Of a stretch of DNA of 64,000 nt, positions 26,401 through 38,176 are shown piece by piece (within the stretch, counting starts at the first letter, position 1; every line of letters starts with the position of its first letter). The stretch spans positions 21,976,783 to 22,040,782 of the forward strand of contig OZ020250.1 of assembly GCA_963971285.1 (NCBI GenBank), written 5' to 3'. This DNA comes from Astropecten irregularis (taxonomy: Eukaryota; Echinodermata; Asteroidea; Paxillosida; Astropectinidae). The position numbers and the translations under genes are program-made. The notes beneath the pieces were generated by a model. It saw only the letters and a list, made by a program, of their open reading frames with translations, made no database searches and had not been told where the DNA came from.

Positions 26401-29400
26401 GTCTTGATCGTGTGGTTGGTACAGTAATCATAGCTGGGACTGCAGTATTTTCAATAGACTCTTGTGTACGTTTTTATTGTAGGCATTTAATAGGAACATA
26501 ATCTAACTACTACCGAGTATCAGATGAACGATCCAACAAAAATTATCAAAATTTCTCATAATTTCAGACAGCTACTATTCATAATGTGGGCAAAACGTCT
26601 GTGCATTATACAATTCAAAGAGATAAGAATATTCCTAAACATCAAATGCTGTAAAAACCGCTTACTTCAATGAAGCACTGGCATTTTAACCATTATTGTA
26701 AACCCACTCATGTGCATATTCTTGAATATGATTCTAAAGATAAAATAAATTGTACCTAAGTATCACGATATTTTGCTTGTGGAGGTGGGGTAAATTTACA
26801 CATATCTATTTATGAAGCTATCAGAAGGGATTTCAAATAACATCTAATGCGCATTGCCCGTGGAATGGAGCATGTTCGTCCCAAGTGACTGAATGTACAG
26901 CCACGTGCTGTGACAAATCTTGCGTACCCACGCCACGGAGCTCCCCCAAGGGGGAGGGGGGATGAAATACGAAAGAGGGGGTCGAGGAAGGTTGTATTCA
27001 TCTCAGCCAGGTCGGCATTGTGCGACAGAATTTGATCCATCCAATTTTCTATGCATGCACAATCGCCGAGATTTATTTTGGCTATTTCATTGTCGGGATT
27101 TGTTTTTTTTTATGTGGGGGTTGGGGAGATTATGAAATATGCAGAGAGGACGTGTTATGGACTGCCTGGAAGCTATTTCTGTCATTAAGAGGGATTAGTG
27201 AAATATAATCCTGAAAGTAATAATCTGTTGCAAGGTGGTGTACTAGTCACAGATTAAAACGTAAAATGAAACTATTCCTTTCGATGTAAACCCCAAGGTG
27301 GTTGTGTTTTTAAAAAATGTAAATCGGGCTTAATGACTTGTACGAGTTGGTTATGAAAGGTCTGCTGTAGGATTACTGGACGTCGTTCTTGCTTTAACCG
27401 GTTCAGGATGGGTTTCGGGGGTTAAAAACGTCCATTGTGAAAAGCTTCATTAGATTGATGGACTCATACCAAGCGTGTTAGTGGTGGTGTGCAGTGCATT
27501 TATCCATTGATCAAACCTTGAGGGTTACAATCTGCCAGCCAGGCTGCTCAGGAAGTCTGGGTGTATAAACGTTGACCAAGACAGTTATACCATCAACCCA
27601 AAACAAGAAGATTACGGAAGATGTTCTTGGTTTTTATAATACACATGAGGTTCAGAAGCCCTGTGGTGAATGTCCAACAAAGATGAAGAGCTGTCAGGAA
27701 ACAGCTTGTCTGTTTTTTTGGCTGGGTGTGGCCGTAGAAAGGCCTTAAAAATCCATTGTCCAAAAATGATAAAAGTGACACAAAAGTGGCAAAGAGTACT
27801 TTAGGGGCATTGTATGGATACATCCGTTGGATACATCCGTCATCCATTCCTACAGCAAGTTCTGCACTTTACATGTTCATTTGTCAGCTGTCATAAGTGG
27901 CTTACTACACCTGTAGATACACCTGTGCAATTGTTGTGTTTTAATGCATCATCCACCAGAGAGTTATTAAACTGCACTTAAGTTCCAGAAAAAAAGTTTT
28001 ATGAGAGTTTGATCCCAACAAGAGACTCAGCTTGTAATATCGTTTTGTGGTGAAGAGTTTTGAAAGTTGGTAAATTAGTTTTGTAGAAGTATAGTACATT
28101 GTGTGGTTGGAGTTCGAAGAGGAAAGGAAGTGTACATCTACTTGGTGGTTGGAAGCTACTTAGTGGAAAAATGTTCAAGATTGAAACGATTCTCAGAAGA
28201 AAGACTTGGCTTATTAGAATGAGACACAGGGCATTGCATGGCGTGGAGACACAATCAAATAGGTTAAATTGTATTTTGAACCATGTGATTAAAAACTCTT
28301 TAGGAAAGAGATGTTCCTCTTGTGGGGCCACCTTTTCTTCCCAGAAGAGTTCAATAAGTTGGAACTAATGATGCTCTATAAACCGTAATTAAAGAATTGG
28401 CTTAGAGTGGGAATGAGTGATAGTTACACATATTGGTGTCTGCCATCTTGTTGCGGTAAGGCATGAATGGAAGGAAGGGGCCAAGATGGATGGGGGATAT
28501 AAGAAACAGGTAAGGGCACACAGTCTTCTAGACCAGTAGATAGACTTTAGGAAGACCGTTCTAGAGATTAAGTGGTTAGTACTGTTTGTCTGTTCATAGG
28601 TTGCATCCCTGAGCAAGCAGCGCGGCAATTCTTTGACGAGGCCAATGTCCCAGACAAGATTCCAGAAGGTAGGGAAAACTGATCCAAAGTCCACAACCAA
28701 ATGCCATCATTTTCATTCATGTGGGTGGAGTAACACATTGGTGGTGGAAGTCTTTCATGTAGGGAACGTTCCGTCTGAAGGGGCATGGGTGTTTGGGACT
28801 GGCTACAAATGAATCTTGGCCTTTCCACCAAGATGGGACACAGTTTGTGGTCCACTGTCTTGTCTTGTGTTGAGCTATCATCCTTCATAAGGATTCCTAT
28901 TCTCAGTTGTATTCCTTAGTTTCACAAAGGCTGCCAGCTGCCTTTCATAATCAAAAATGAGAGAGAGTTTTTACCAAAGTAACCAGAAACGTCATCAAGA
29001 ATCGAGGCTATTTGCCGAAATGTGGCATTTTCATTTGTTGCACATAAATATGTATTCAGAAATATTGGCTTGTAAAAAAGCCGAGATGATGGTGTAAAAA
29101 AGGCCATTAGAAGCAGATTGGCCCGAGGTTATGCCAAGCGAAGCAAGCAACCCAAACATAAAGAGAGGATGAAAATAATCAATCTTAATAGCACAAAATA
29201 GCATCTAGTGCTCTTCATGTGCAGTTTAACCGAAGGTAGGAGGGCTGGTGAGGAGTACAGGTCCAGCACAACTTGGAGCGATTCGCCGCTCTTTTTTTCC
29301 AATCAGTTAACCGTCAGTGCTGGAGGATTGCTAATTCATCATGGCCACAAAGCCTTCTTTTCATAGCGCGGCGTGATTACTTAGCTGACAATATGCTGGA

Positions 29401-31753
29401 TGCATTAAAAAACGGGTATAAACGGCAGTTTGGTGTGGGTGGGGTTGAGGTAGGGAGGGAGGGAGGGAGTTCGGTCAGATTGTAGTCTCATAAGTGGAAT
29501 GATCTGAGCTGAGGGGAGGTAGTATAGCCATTTTGTCGGTACCAGCATTGCCCCTCCCCCCAAGGCTGAGGGAGTACGACCGCACAGGAAGCTGACAGGC
29601 TTGCTCCCCCCAAAACGAACCAAATCAGGGACCCTGTGATGGCCAGCCTGCACTATTCATCAGGAGATTCAGGGCTTTTAATAAGAAGAAAGACCTGCTC
29701 GTCTGTAGCCCCCTATTAGCTGTGATCAGATGCTAGCCTGATAAGGACAACATGTATGCATTGTGTCCTAATCTTAGTCTAATGACACCTGACAAGCGTT
29801 GTACAAGCCCAGAGGGTCGTAGAGTGATCACTCCTTCGTTCGTTCAATGTGAATACAGCGACGATGGGACATGAGAGCACGGTAACACTGGTTCAAGAAG
29901 ACTCCGGCTAATGAGTTCAAAGATAGCATATTATATATGAATCTAGGGGCCTATTTGTTTCACACAAAGGATCACAGATTCTGCTGATCTGGATCCCATT
30001 TTAGCATACCCTGCATAGGACGTGGATCCGCAAATCTGTGATCCTGTGCGTTAAACTTACAGGCCCAACATCTCGGAATAATGTCCTCGCTGTTCACATC
30101 CATCTTAATAATGTCAATGTTTGTAAATAAATTTACACCTGTCTGTCATAAGTCAAGCAAGGTAGCTCAACTTAAATGAGAATTTTGGAGGTTTTTTTTT
30201 AATAACGGTATATATTAGCAAAGCATATGGGCAAAGTCCATTTCCTTTTCATTTTATTATGTTCCAATGTGATCTTCCAAAGAATGAGCAAGTACATTGG
30301 CTCACAGGCAAATTGGAAGTCTTTTTTTTTTCGGAATCACTTTGTCTTTGAATCAAATACATGTAGCTGAGCATTGCCAGATATGTGCGTGATGGTATGA
30401 GGGTGGTCAGGTTCCCTGTATCATCATACATGTATGTAATGGTAGGGGTGGATGGACTGTTGCCTTTGTGTGTATCTTATGCACTGCTTGTTCGACCCTC
30501 CGTCCTCCTAAGACTCAGTACCAGTGATGCATCAAAGTAATTGGGTACACAGCCCATCAGCAAGAAGCCTTAGAGCACAAAGCATCCATGTATGATACCC
30601 TAATCATCAATCAGTAAACCATCGAGCTTTATACCTCTCATCGAGGTTAATCTTGAGATGAGAACCTCCTAAGGCATTGTGCTCCGTGACGCTTTCTTCT
30701 TCTTCTTCTTCTTCTTTCTAACCCCCAAGTGTCAGTCCCTTTCAATCAATTTACCTTTTGTTGTTGTTGTTGTCGTGGCAATGGATTCGGAGTAAATAGA
30801 GATGTTGTCATCTTTGAACTTGTTGCAGGCGAGACCAAACCAGAGCCTTTCCGTGAGGGACCACCGTACCAGCGTCGTGGCTCTCTGCAGTTGTGGCAGT
30901 TCCTGGTCACTCTCCTGGAGGATCCAGCTAATGGCGCCTTCATAGCATGGACTGGACGCGGACTGGAGTTCAAGCTTATTGAACCTGAAGAGGTAAAGAA
31001 AGGCTGATAAGATGGTTCTTTCTCCACTGACACAGCTACTCCCTTTATCTTGTACTCCCTGTCTGGCCTGTTTTCACACAACATGAAATATTCTCTTTCA
31101 AACTTTAAAAACATAGAGCCTCAAATTTAGCCTTTTCCCCCTCAGTTACCTAGCACGTACCAACCAATATTTCTTTTTACCCACTTTCAGATTTTATCAG
31201 GGTAAACAATATACATTAAGCTCTGTATTCATAGTTGTGTAATTATAAATTGAAGCACAAAGCTTGCTAGATTCAATGCTCTCCTTTTTGTGAAGTTGGG
31301 TAGTTTTGATTTCTAAACTTCATATCAAAGATGTTGATGTTTGCAGTGCATGAATGGTTATTGTTTTCTTGTTATCAGGTTGCTAGGCGATGGGGTATAC
31401 AGAAGAATCGACCTGCTATGAACTACGACAAACTGTCCCGCTCTCTGCGTTACTACTACGAGAAGGGCATCATGCAGAAGGTAGCCGGCGAGCGCTACGT
31501 CTACAAGTTTGTCTGCGACCCTGAGGCCCTCTTCATGATGGCCTTCCCTGACGGTCTACGTGCCCCTCTGCACACCGCCACCCTGACTGCAGCTGCCTCA
31601 GACCGCAGCGTACCGGCCAGCCAACCGCCCAAGATCAAAGAGGAGCCACAGTACCATGTTCAGGACCGACAGGACATGTACGTCCCAGACATGGGCCCTT
31701 CATGCCCTCCACTCCAGCAACAACATCATCACCTGGAAGGCTCAGCCTACTGA
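17003..31753 (+). CDS. PEA3-group ETS transcription factor (ETV1/4/5 type), C-terminal 442 residues in six exons
   Basis: Sequence-specific nuclear transcription factor that binds GGAA/T sites; the PEA3 group acts downstream of FGF/ERK signalling. Coding exons: 17003-17462, 17815-18005, 25603-25671, 28600-28668, 30829-30992, 31379-31753 (stop TGA), all with GT/AG junctions and matching phases. Counting from the first exon here: residues 4-12 KIKAEP-type motif, a serine run, RQASEP and RQNSEP (matching vertebrate RQ(L/M)SEP kinase sites), VKQEPRDF, then the ETS domain at about 281-365 ([30 protein letters not shown]) and a 75-residue tail ending EGSAY, where vertebrates end EGYVY. Five psi-KxE motifs suggest conserved sumoylation. 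The first exon begins in phase 1, so at least one coding exon precedes it; the acidic N-terminus is missing from the window. Family assignment is very secure; orthology to one vertebrate paralogue is not implied. Confidence 0.95.
17815..18005 (+). CDS. ETS gene exon B (SEP phosphosites, KQEPRDF)
   Basis: Acceptor CTCCTCAG at 17814, donor GCTG|GTGAGT. Encodes [16 protein letters not shown], and [13 protein letters not shown]. These are hallmark PEA3-group features: two basic-directed SEP serines and a psi-KxE motif followed by PRDF. Confidence 0.93.
18310..18545 (-). repeat. tRNA-derived SINE (copy 1)
   Basis: On the minus strand, GAGCTCAGTGGTTCAGC (A-box-like) is followed about 45 bases later by GGTTCGAATCCTG (B-box-like), the internal pol III promoter of tRNA genes. 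Flanks do not form an acceptor stem, so it is a SINE and not a tRNA gene. It lies in the large intron between exons B and C. Outer boundaries are approximate. Confidence 0.6.
18615..19601. mobile_element. hAT-like non-autonomous DNA transposon, 987 bp
   Basis: Perfect 12-bp terminal inverted repeats, CAGGGATGCCAG at 18615-18626 and CTGGCATCCCTG at 19590-19601, are flanked on both sides by CTCATTT (18608-18614 and 19602-19608). The flanking repeat is 7 bp where hAT elements normally give 8, so one base may have changed. The interior is much richer in CpG than the host intron and contains repeated CCGGAATTCCGG-like runs near the left end, but no transposase frame. It sits inside the ETS intron between exons B and C. 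Confidence 0.75.
19661..19712 (+). repeat. Dispersed hairpin motif copy
   Basis: Contains GGAGTTAGGA, then TTTCGATCCTAGCAGGATC and a following ATCAAAG. The core is a 15-bp palindrome with one central base, shared with copies at 4974, 53478 and 59421. Confidence 0.55.
23917..24140 (+). repeat. Foldback (MITE-like) element, subfamily A, copy 2
   Basis: Begins GGGGCCATTTTCATGG and ends CCATGAAATTAGCCTC, with an interior CAACAGCCAAAGAACAATCA block shared with the inverted copy at 8967-9186 and an ATTTGGTTGTTAATCCTG block shared with the copy at 57084-57315. About 224 bp and non-coding. Confidence 0.65.
25603..25671 (+). CDS. ETS gene exon C
   Basis: Acceptor GTTTTCAG at 25602, donor GATG|GTAAGA. 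The 69-bp exon is phase 1 at both ends and encodes [19 protein letters not shown], which aligns with vertebrate EVPSCHSIYMRQEG. Confidence 0.9.
25723..25989. repeat. Foldback element with GGCTCAGGCTC arms
   Basis: Starts GGGGCCTTTCACAAAGCTC and ends GAGCTTTGAGAAAGGCCC; inside the arms are GGCTCAGGCTC and its complement GAGCCCGAGCCC. About 267 bp, in the ETS intron between exons C and D. The termini are of the same GGGGCC...TTTCA type as the other foldbacks here. Confidence 0.6.
28600..28668 (+). CDS. ETS gene exon D
   Basis: Acceptor GTTCATAG at 28599, donor GAAG|GTAGGG. A second 69-bp exon, phase 1-1, encoding [23 protein letters not shown]. It corresponds to the vertebrate RQFYDDTCVVPEKFDG segment just before the ETS domain. 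Confidence 0.9.
29946..30066. repeat. Foldback element, GGATCACAGAT arms
   Basis: GGGGCCTATTTGTTTCACAC at the left and a complementary right end closing in GGCCC, with inner arms GGATCACAGATT and AATCTGTGATCC. About 121 bp, in the ETS intron between exons D and E. A related but more diverged element is at 39314-39456. Confidence 0.6.
30829..30992 (+). CDS. ETS gene exon E (first half of ETS domain)
   Basis: Acceptor TGTTGCAG at 30828, donor GAAGAG|GTAAAG. Encodes [18 protein letters not shown] and then the ETS start [21 protein letters not shown] and FKLIEPEE. The intron after EPEE interrupts the ETS domain at the position used in the vertebrate PEA3 genes. Confidence 0.96.
31379..31753 (+). 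CDS. ETS gene exon F (second half of ETS domain and C-terminus)
   Basis: Acceptor GTTATCAG at 31378; terminal exon ending at TGA 31751-31753. Encodes [30 protein letters not shown] (recognition helix with the two DNA-contacting arginines), [17 protein letters not shown], then a short tail with KIKEEPQ, a VPDM motif and a Gln/His run before EGSAY. Confidence 0.97.
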   Translation, partial: VARRWGIQKNRPAMNYDKLSRSLRYYYEKGIMQKVAGERYVYKFVCDPEALFMMAFPDGLRAPLHTATLTAAASDRSVPASQPPKIKEEPQYHVQDRQDMYVPDMGPSCPPLQQQHHHLEGSAY

Positions 31754-34700
31754 GAATCATCTCCCCTCACTTCAACCCGACCATCAACCAATGGGACCCA
31801 ATTTTGTGAAAGCTGCTTAAAAAAGAGAAAATATATTGCTTAGAAAGTTTTTCCAAGTAAAATTTAAAATAAACAAAAGAATCAAAATGAAAACCTTCAA
31901 GAAAATCACATTGCAAACAGGTATCCTATGAATGTTTTGGCTTGGTAACCCGTATTTTCCCAGCAAAAACTATGTTATATTTTTTTGTGGCGACCAGAGT
32001 TTTTTGGGGGTGTGGTTTTTTGGCTCTATGGATTTGTAATCAGGATGTCTGTATCTGTTTCTGCTTGTATTATAACCACACATCTTGTTTGTTTGGTCGG
32101 CATTTTTGTATCGATGGTAGCACTCCTAAAGGTGTTTGCTTTGTACTTTTTTTTGTACACAGCAGAATGTTTTCTTTGGGGGGAGATTAAAATCAAAAGA
32201 CAAAATTAGTTTAATTTGGGAGATTACTATTAAAAGCAGGTAAACTGAACAGAGTACCAGTTGGGTTATTTTTTCAAATCAGTTCTTTTGTTGTTTTTTG
32301 TCTTCATTTTTGGGTCTATTTCATTTTTGTTAGTGTGATTGAGGTGCAGGGATTTGGAAACTAGACGATTAGAAGGTATCATTCAACATCAGCTCATTGT
32401 GGTTCAAGAAATAGCCACATTATTGGGAAAAGTGACCAAAATTTGTTTTTTTGCGTGATTTCTTTGTGTTAAGTTGGCCTTTCATTAATATTTTATTTTT
32501 TGTTTACATTTTTATTGATTTTTTTTGTACTATCTCATTTCTTTTAAGAAATTTAAAAACAATCATGGCAGACTTCTTGATTCTACAAAACGTCTAATTT
32601 TTTATTCTTTGGATTATGTTGTTCTGAATTTTGTTGCAGAAGAAATGAAAAATTACAAGTACTGTAAAATGACGTAAGTGAAATCTTTGAGGTGGAGGAT
32701 TTTCTGGTAAGAGCTGAGGAGACAAAATGTAAATTGTGACGTTGTGGTGAAATTAGGCAGATTTGAGGAGCTTAAGGGCATGTGGTCCAAATTCTGAAGT
32801 AAGATTGGCATTTTCTTTGATCTTTTTAAAGGGAAGATGAAGTTGGTGGTTGGCAAAGCTTAAACTGAGTTTGTTTAAAGTTAAGTTAATCATTGCAGGC
32901 TTGCAAAGTCTGATGACTCAATTAACAATTATTGATTGGTGAAGTTGCCGTCAAGTTAATCATCTCATGCTTGTATCCTCCGACTTCCTGCATTTCAAAA
33001 GAGAAATGAAAGAAAGTTGGTGATACGTGACTTTTTTTTCCTTTAAGGCATTTCTTTAGTACAAATGCTGTAAAATTATTAATTAAACATAATTACCTTT
33101 GATTAATTTCATTTACAACTTAAAGTACTACTTTGTTTTTAAAAAGAACCCTTTTCAAACCAAACCAAACTGTTTGTTTGGACATTTTTTGTTTACAAGA
33201 ATTGATGAAAGGAAAGGTCCTTAAAAGTAGAGTCAGTTTTTAATGATTGTTTTTGATTTGTAAGGATAATCGAACTGTACAAATTAAAACTTGAAAGTAG
33301 GTTTGCGTGACAGACAAGAGAAACATGGTTAGAACTTAAGAATCTAGAAAGTACTTTGTAGATTAATACACAGGTGGCAGGGCACTGAGTACTTCTTAAA
33401 TGAATGAGTGTGATTGGTTGGGCATATGAAGATGGCCCTTGAATGTGTATAAAAAAAAATAACATAACATGTTTTGTACAGAATCACTTAGAGATTCATT
33501 TTTATTGGTAATTGGGTGATTTGCATTTGGTTTAACCTGTAGATCAGGGGATTATATACATAATGTAACAATAACATTTAAAAAAAGAAAAGAAGTGTTT
33601 TTCACACGCTCTCTGTAAAGTTTAAACCCCCATCTTTCTTCAATATATTTTTGTCACTGAAATTTTAAGATACAAAAATGTAGACTTTAAAGAGATAAAT
33701 AAAACAAAAAAAATGATAATTTTTTTATTATGAAGAGATCAAAAATATGGAAGATTATGAAAGATATGTAGTTGAAGGGTTTAACAAAAAAAAGTGTGTT
33801 ATTAACTTGTATAGTACAATATAAAAACAAATATGATATTTTCAAGTACAATCAGTGATAGTATTTACAACAATGTGATCGGCAAAAAAAAAAATATGTT
33901 TGTGATTTTGGGCTTATTGGTTCAATGTTGGTGTCTGTTCATTGCGCTGACTGCCCCCTTGTGCTGTGTTGTGTAAACCTGTTTAGAAGACAGGGTACCA
34001 TACCCAATTGGTGTTTGTCGGCAGTTTTCAGTAAACAAAAAATAAATAACTAAACTGTCTGACTGTTGATCCAGTATGATATATGTATCCAAAGTCAAAG
34101 ATAAACCGAAAAAATGTTTTTGTCTAAATCAATCAAGATACCTGATAAAAAATAGTATTTAATATATACATTGATGTGATTTGATGTCATGCCAGGATGA
34201 ACCTACATCCATAAGAGATGATTCATTGAAAATTAATTAAATTGGAATGAAGGGGTGTCTTCATAGATCACTCTGCATACTAGAATTATAATATAATTAA
34301 ATTAAATTATTGTACCAACTGTTATTTGTAGAATTTATTCTACAGGTATCAGTATTTCCGAGACCTCCAACTTTATTGTATACCAAAGTTAGTCATATTG
34401 CTGAAAGACTGTTTCTAATAATAAGAATATTTGTACTAATCCAACGAATGTGGTGATTAGAAAAACAAAACGCCCCCAAATAAACAACACATCATTATTA
34501 AACACTTGATCAGGTTTCTAAATATGACCATGAATCTTAACTGTATTGTACACTGTGTTTAATATTAGACTTTGTGTTTGACCCAACCCTCAAACTTGCA
34601 ACCATGGCTGAAAGAATTCACTGATCTTTGAAGAAAAATGTATAATCTCCTTATTGGGAAGTTTCATGGAAATTTTGCCAGGGGGAATAACTAGCCTCAC

Positions 34701-36560
34701 TATTTGGGAAAAGTGGCCCCCACAAAATACATTTCTGATATATGAATTGGAAAACATACAGTCTGATATGTGTTGCAGCTGTCTGAATTCTTGTATTAAA
34801 TAGTGAAATGTGCTGTCCATTCTGTGATATTGTCACGTTGTGATATAATGATGTCATTATCCGTCTGTGATATGTAATAGTGACATTAATTGTCAAAATA
34901 TCATCCCAACTATCACTTGTTTGGAATGAATAATATTTTCACCCCTGTAAAGTTTTAACAGAAACTTAGATTAAAAACATTAACAAAAATGATACTTTTC
35001 CATTGAGATTCATGAAAGTAAGAGGTGGAATTATTTGAACTTTACGGAAATCTATTAATGTTTTGACGAAAATGTGTCCTGATTGAGTGAAATCCCCCAG
35101 TAAATAAATATAAAAATAATATAAATGATATATAAAATTCCCAAAATGTGAGAGCCCGGACTAATTATTGTTGCCCAAGTTGGGTTCCGCAAGTGACCAA
35201 GTAATTGTGTGTTATGAAAATAAACAAGTTTTAATTAATGCTGTATACAGTTTGAAGACAATGCGTACAAGTAGCTGAATTGTATACCAATTTCATTTGA
35301 CTCATCTGATTGGTGGATGAAAGAGTGTCAGATTACTTGCTTAAAAGAACGTAGATGTCATTTCATATATTACTCAGACAGGGATTTATTGGAATTTTTC
35401 TAATTTAGTCCCTTTTTATAAAAGAAATTAAGGGAAAACAGGAGAACAAACGTCAAATGCTGCTTATTTTTCTCAAGGTTCTGTAATTATTCAGATCATG
35501 ACAGTAAACTTTACAACTCCCGTTGTTCAAGTCTGTGCCCAATTTCGTGGTCTGTTTGTTTGAAAATCATTCACCTTTTTCTTTTTAGAGAACACTGAGG
35601 CCTAAATGTTCCCCTGAATGGTTGCCCTTTACAGAGCCCTTGGAAATATTTCTGAGTTATTCTTACCATGTTTTATCAGGAGATTCATTTGTACATTTGT
35701 TTCTTTATTATGTAGTAATGTCACTGATATTATCAGTCAATCATTGGCACTGATTATTCTTATATAGGCAAAGACAGCTGTCAACTCACGTTACTTTTGC
35801 AGTTTTACCATTTTCCCCTTTTTCATTTCTATTGGTTCATGACCAATTTAAATCCATGTTAAAAGCAGTCTTCTGTTGAATAATACTTCGGTCGTTTAGT
35901 GGCAGAAACAAAGCTCCACTTAGAGAAACCCCCTAAAAAGTGACTTTGTACTTGAGAATTTGCTTTTCTTATAAAGTTAGCTAGCTCTGTGAATGAGTCG
36001 GGATTTCATGTCCAAGTGGCAACATAATTATTGTATGCTGTGAAGTTGCTTTATTGGTGGTATTCGATGCTCCAAACATTAGCACAAAATAATGTAATGT
36101 AAGTGTGTAGCTTTATAATACCGCTCATTGTATACTTCAGAGTTGATCTCTAAAAACAAACTTTTCTTAAAAAGTATTTGTTAAAATTGTGATTGTGATG
36201 CAGAACTTTGTTGAACCTTTTTTTTTTTATGTAGCCTCTGAAAGTTTCCAAATTTTGGGATTGGATGTCATGCAGTTTGTTTGACTCTGAATCCCAGCAG
36301 GTACAGAAGTTTTTTGTTGAAATTGCTGAGGTCGTTTAAGTTACAAATCAGAAATAAAGACTTTTGCACAGTATATTTTTGTTTGGAAACTTTCAGATTC
36401 TACCCAAAACTTTAAGAACACACACAGGATATTTCCCATCACTGTATCATGCTATTGGTAAAATGCTTTGAAACTGTAAAATGTACTATGAGCACTTCTG
36501 TTCACCCAGAATTGAGTTGTTTGACAGAGAAAATAAAACACATTTTTGTACATAGCAAAA
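31754..36560 (+). other. Probable 3' UTR and downstream sequence of the ETS gene
   Basis: After the stop codon the sequence is strongly AT-rich with T- and A-runs, no recognisable repeat insertions and no credible coding exons. AATAAA hexamers at 36353-36358 and 36532-36537, each followed by T/GT-rich sequence, are the best-placed candidate ends, but earlier AATAAA sites exist. The actual cleavage site cannot be fixed from sequence. Confidence 0.4.
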
Positions 36561-38151
36561 AGAAAAATAATTCCGAGTTGTATTAAATCATTAATTGCCT
36601 TGAGTGTTAATTTGAGAAATATTTTTTTTCAGTGCCTGACGGTATTTCCAGGAGCAATCAGCAAGAATTCCCATCGGCTGACCTACTCCAAAAAATGAAA
36701 AGGATTTTTTTTTTTGGCAGATTCAACATTTTGAAGTTTTGTTACACAAAGTCATGTCGATGGACATTTTCGCAGTCAAGTTTGAGAAATAATGGAAGTG
36801 ATTTTGTGACGCGCCGCGCCCAACGGCAACGGTAAATACCGCCCTCATCGTTGAGCAATATTACATTAATTTACTTTTTGAGACGAAGTGCACTGATGAT
36901 TATTATACCGTCTGACTTTCTATGTCCATACACGCGATTTAAAAAAAAAATTATCTTTCTTTCGGCAAAATTATTTGCCTTTAAATTGTCACTCATCATG
37001 ACTCATGCCGCTATTTGTGGGCAACGGCGCCAATTCCAATCAAACCGTGATGGGGGTTGGCATAAACAGTGTATATATTTCTATACTCCATGTTCTGACT
37101 AAGGCTTATAAGTTTTGTCACGTATCATTGCTTTGTTTGAGCTAAATTTTATATGCTAATAGGGGAGGGGACACTTCCAAAGTGCATTTCTGAGGCACCT
37201 TATGACAGTTAGGGGCTTATACAAAACGATAATTATCCAGTAATTAGGGTTACCGTGTTTTTTAAATAAATATTTTAAACCAGATTTTCATGATTAAAAT
37301 TTATTGTTATATTATATATATTTTTCTTAATCTTATCATAATATGTATCTTATCGCTATCGAATCGGCTAGGCTAGGTCTATTGTCTAGGTTTCTGCGCG
37401 TACTTCCAATGGAGCGAAGACCTAGACCTAGCTCTAGACAGTCGTTTCGGACGCGGCCTAACTCGCGGCTCGCTAGTTAAAAAAAACAAAAACATGAATG
37501 TCACAAAATATCAATGATGTTCTTGCCTCGGAATTAAGTAATTTGTTTATAAAACATATTTTTTTTCGGGGTCGGGGGGGGGGGGGGGGGGGGGTTGATT
37601 ATGTTTCTCCACCCTAACTCAAAAATTGTGGGTGCCCCCCCCCCCCCCCATTGTTTTACGATGTTAATTGTGGGTGAAAAATCAAAAGAGTAAAATTTTC
37701 AATTTGTAAAATAAAAATAATAAAAACAAACCTTCAGACATATCTTTGTAACTTTCCAAGAAATTGGTATTTAAGTTCATCACGTGCTTACTCATTTCTT
37801 CCTTACCCGCTGAGGATTGTAAAACTTAATTGTTTTTACTTATTGGAAATTCCACTAAAGATAATCCCTTTTATCAATGTCACATGACGACTATTCGTGA
37901 AATCTATTTTTAGACATTACAGCTTGACTGGTCCCCGTATCCCAACGCTCAACCCATATGCACAGAATTCGATGATGTAAACCAGCGATTATTGTAATCA
38001 TCCTTGTGTGTGTACACAAAATTTACGTATAAAGGTGTGTTAGGTAACATTACTGTGTACAGTCGTGACCAAAATATCGCTTTATCACTTATTTCAGCTC
38101 AAGAAACCTTTTTCCAGTTGGAGTTATACACCGCAAGAGTTGATCAGCAAC
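36561..38151 (+). promoter_or_regulatory. Region between the ETS gene and DAZAP2, with the presumed DAZAP2 promoter
   Basis: Contains no recognised gene. A 21-base G run at 37574-37594 and a 15-base C run at 37635-37649 could pair or form quadruplex structure. No TATA box or other core element could be assigned with confidence; the start site presumably lies shortly upstream of the ATG at 38152. Confidence 0.4.
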
Positions 38152-38176
38152 ATGCCGTTTTCAAAGAGCAAAAAAG
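38152..38176 (+). CDS. DAZAP2-like exon 1
   Basis: Encodes only MPFSKSKK plus the first base of a split Glu codon; donor AAAAAG|GTAACC. Support rests on the phase match to exon 2 and the plausible start context CAACATG. Confidence 0.75.

Noticed and set aside
28568-28888. Minus-strand open frame opposite ETS exon D
   Set aside because: It overlaps a well-supported exon on the other strand and has no protein-family features.
30746-31114. 122-residue minus-strand frame
   Set aside because: Antisense shadow of the ETS-domain exon at 30829-30992.
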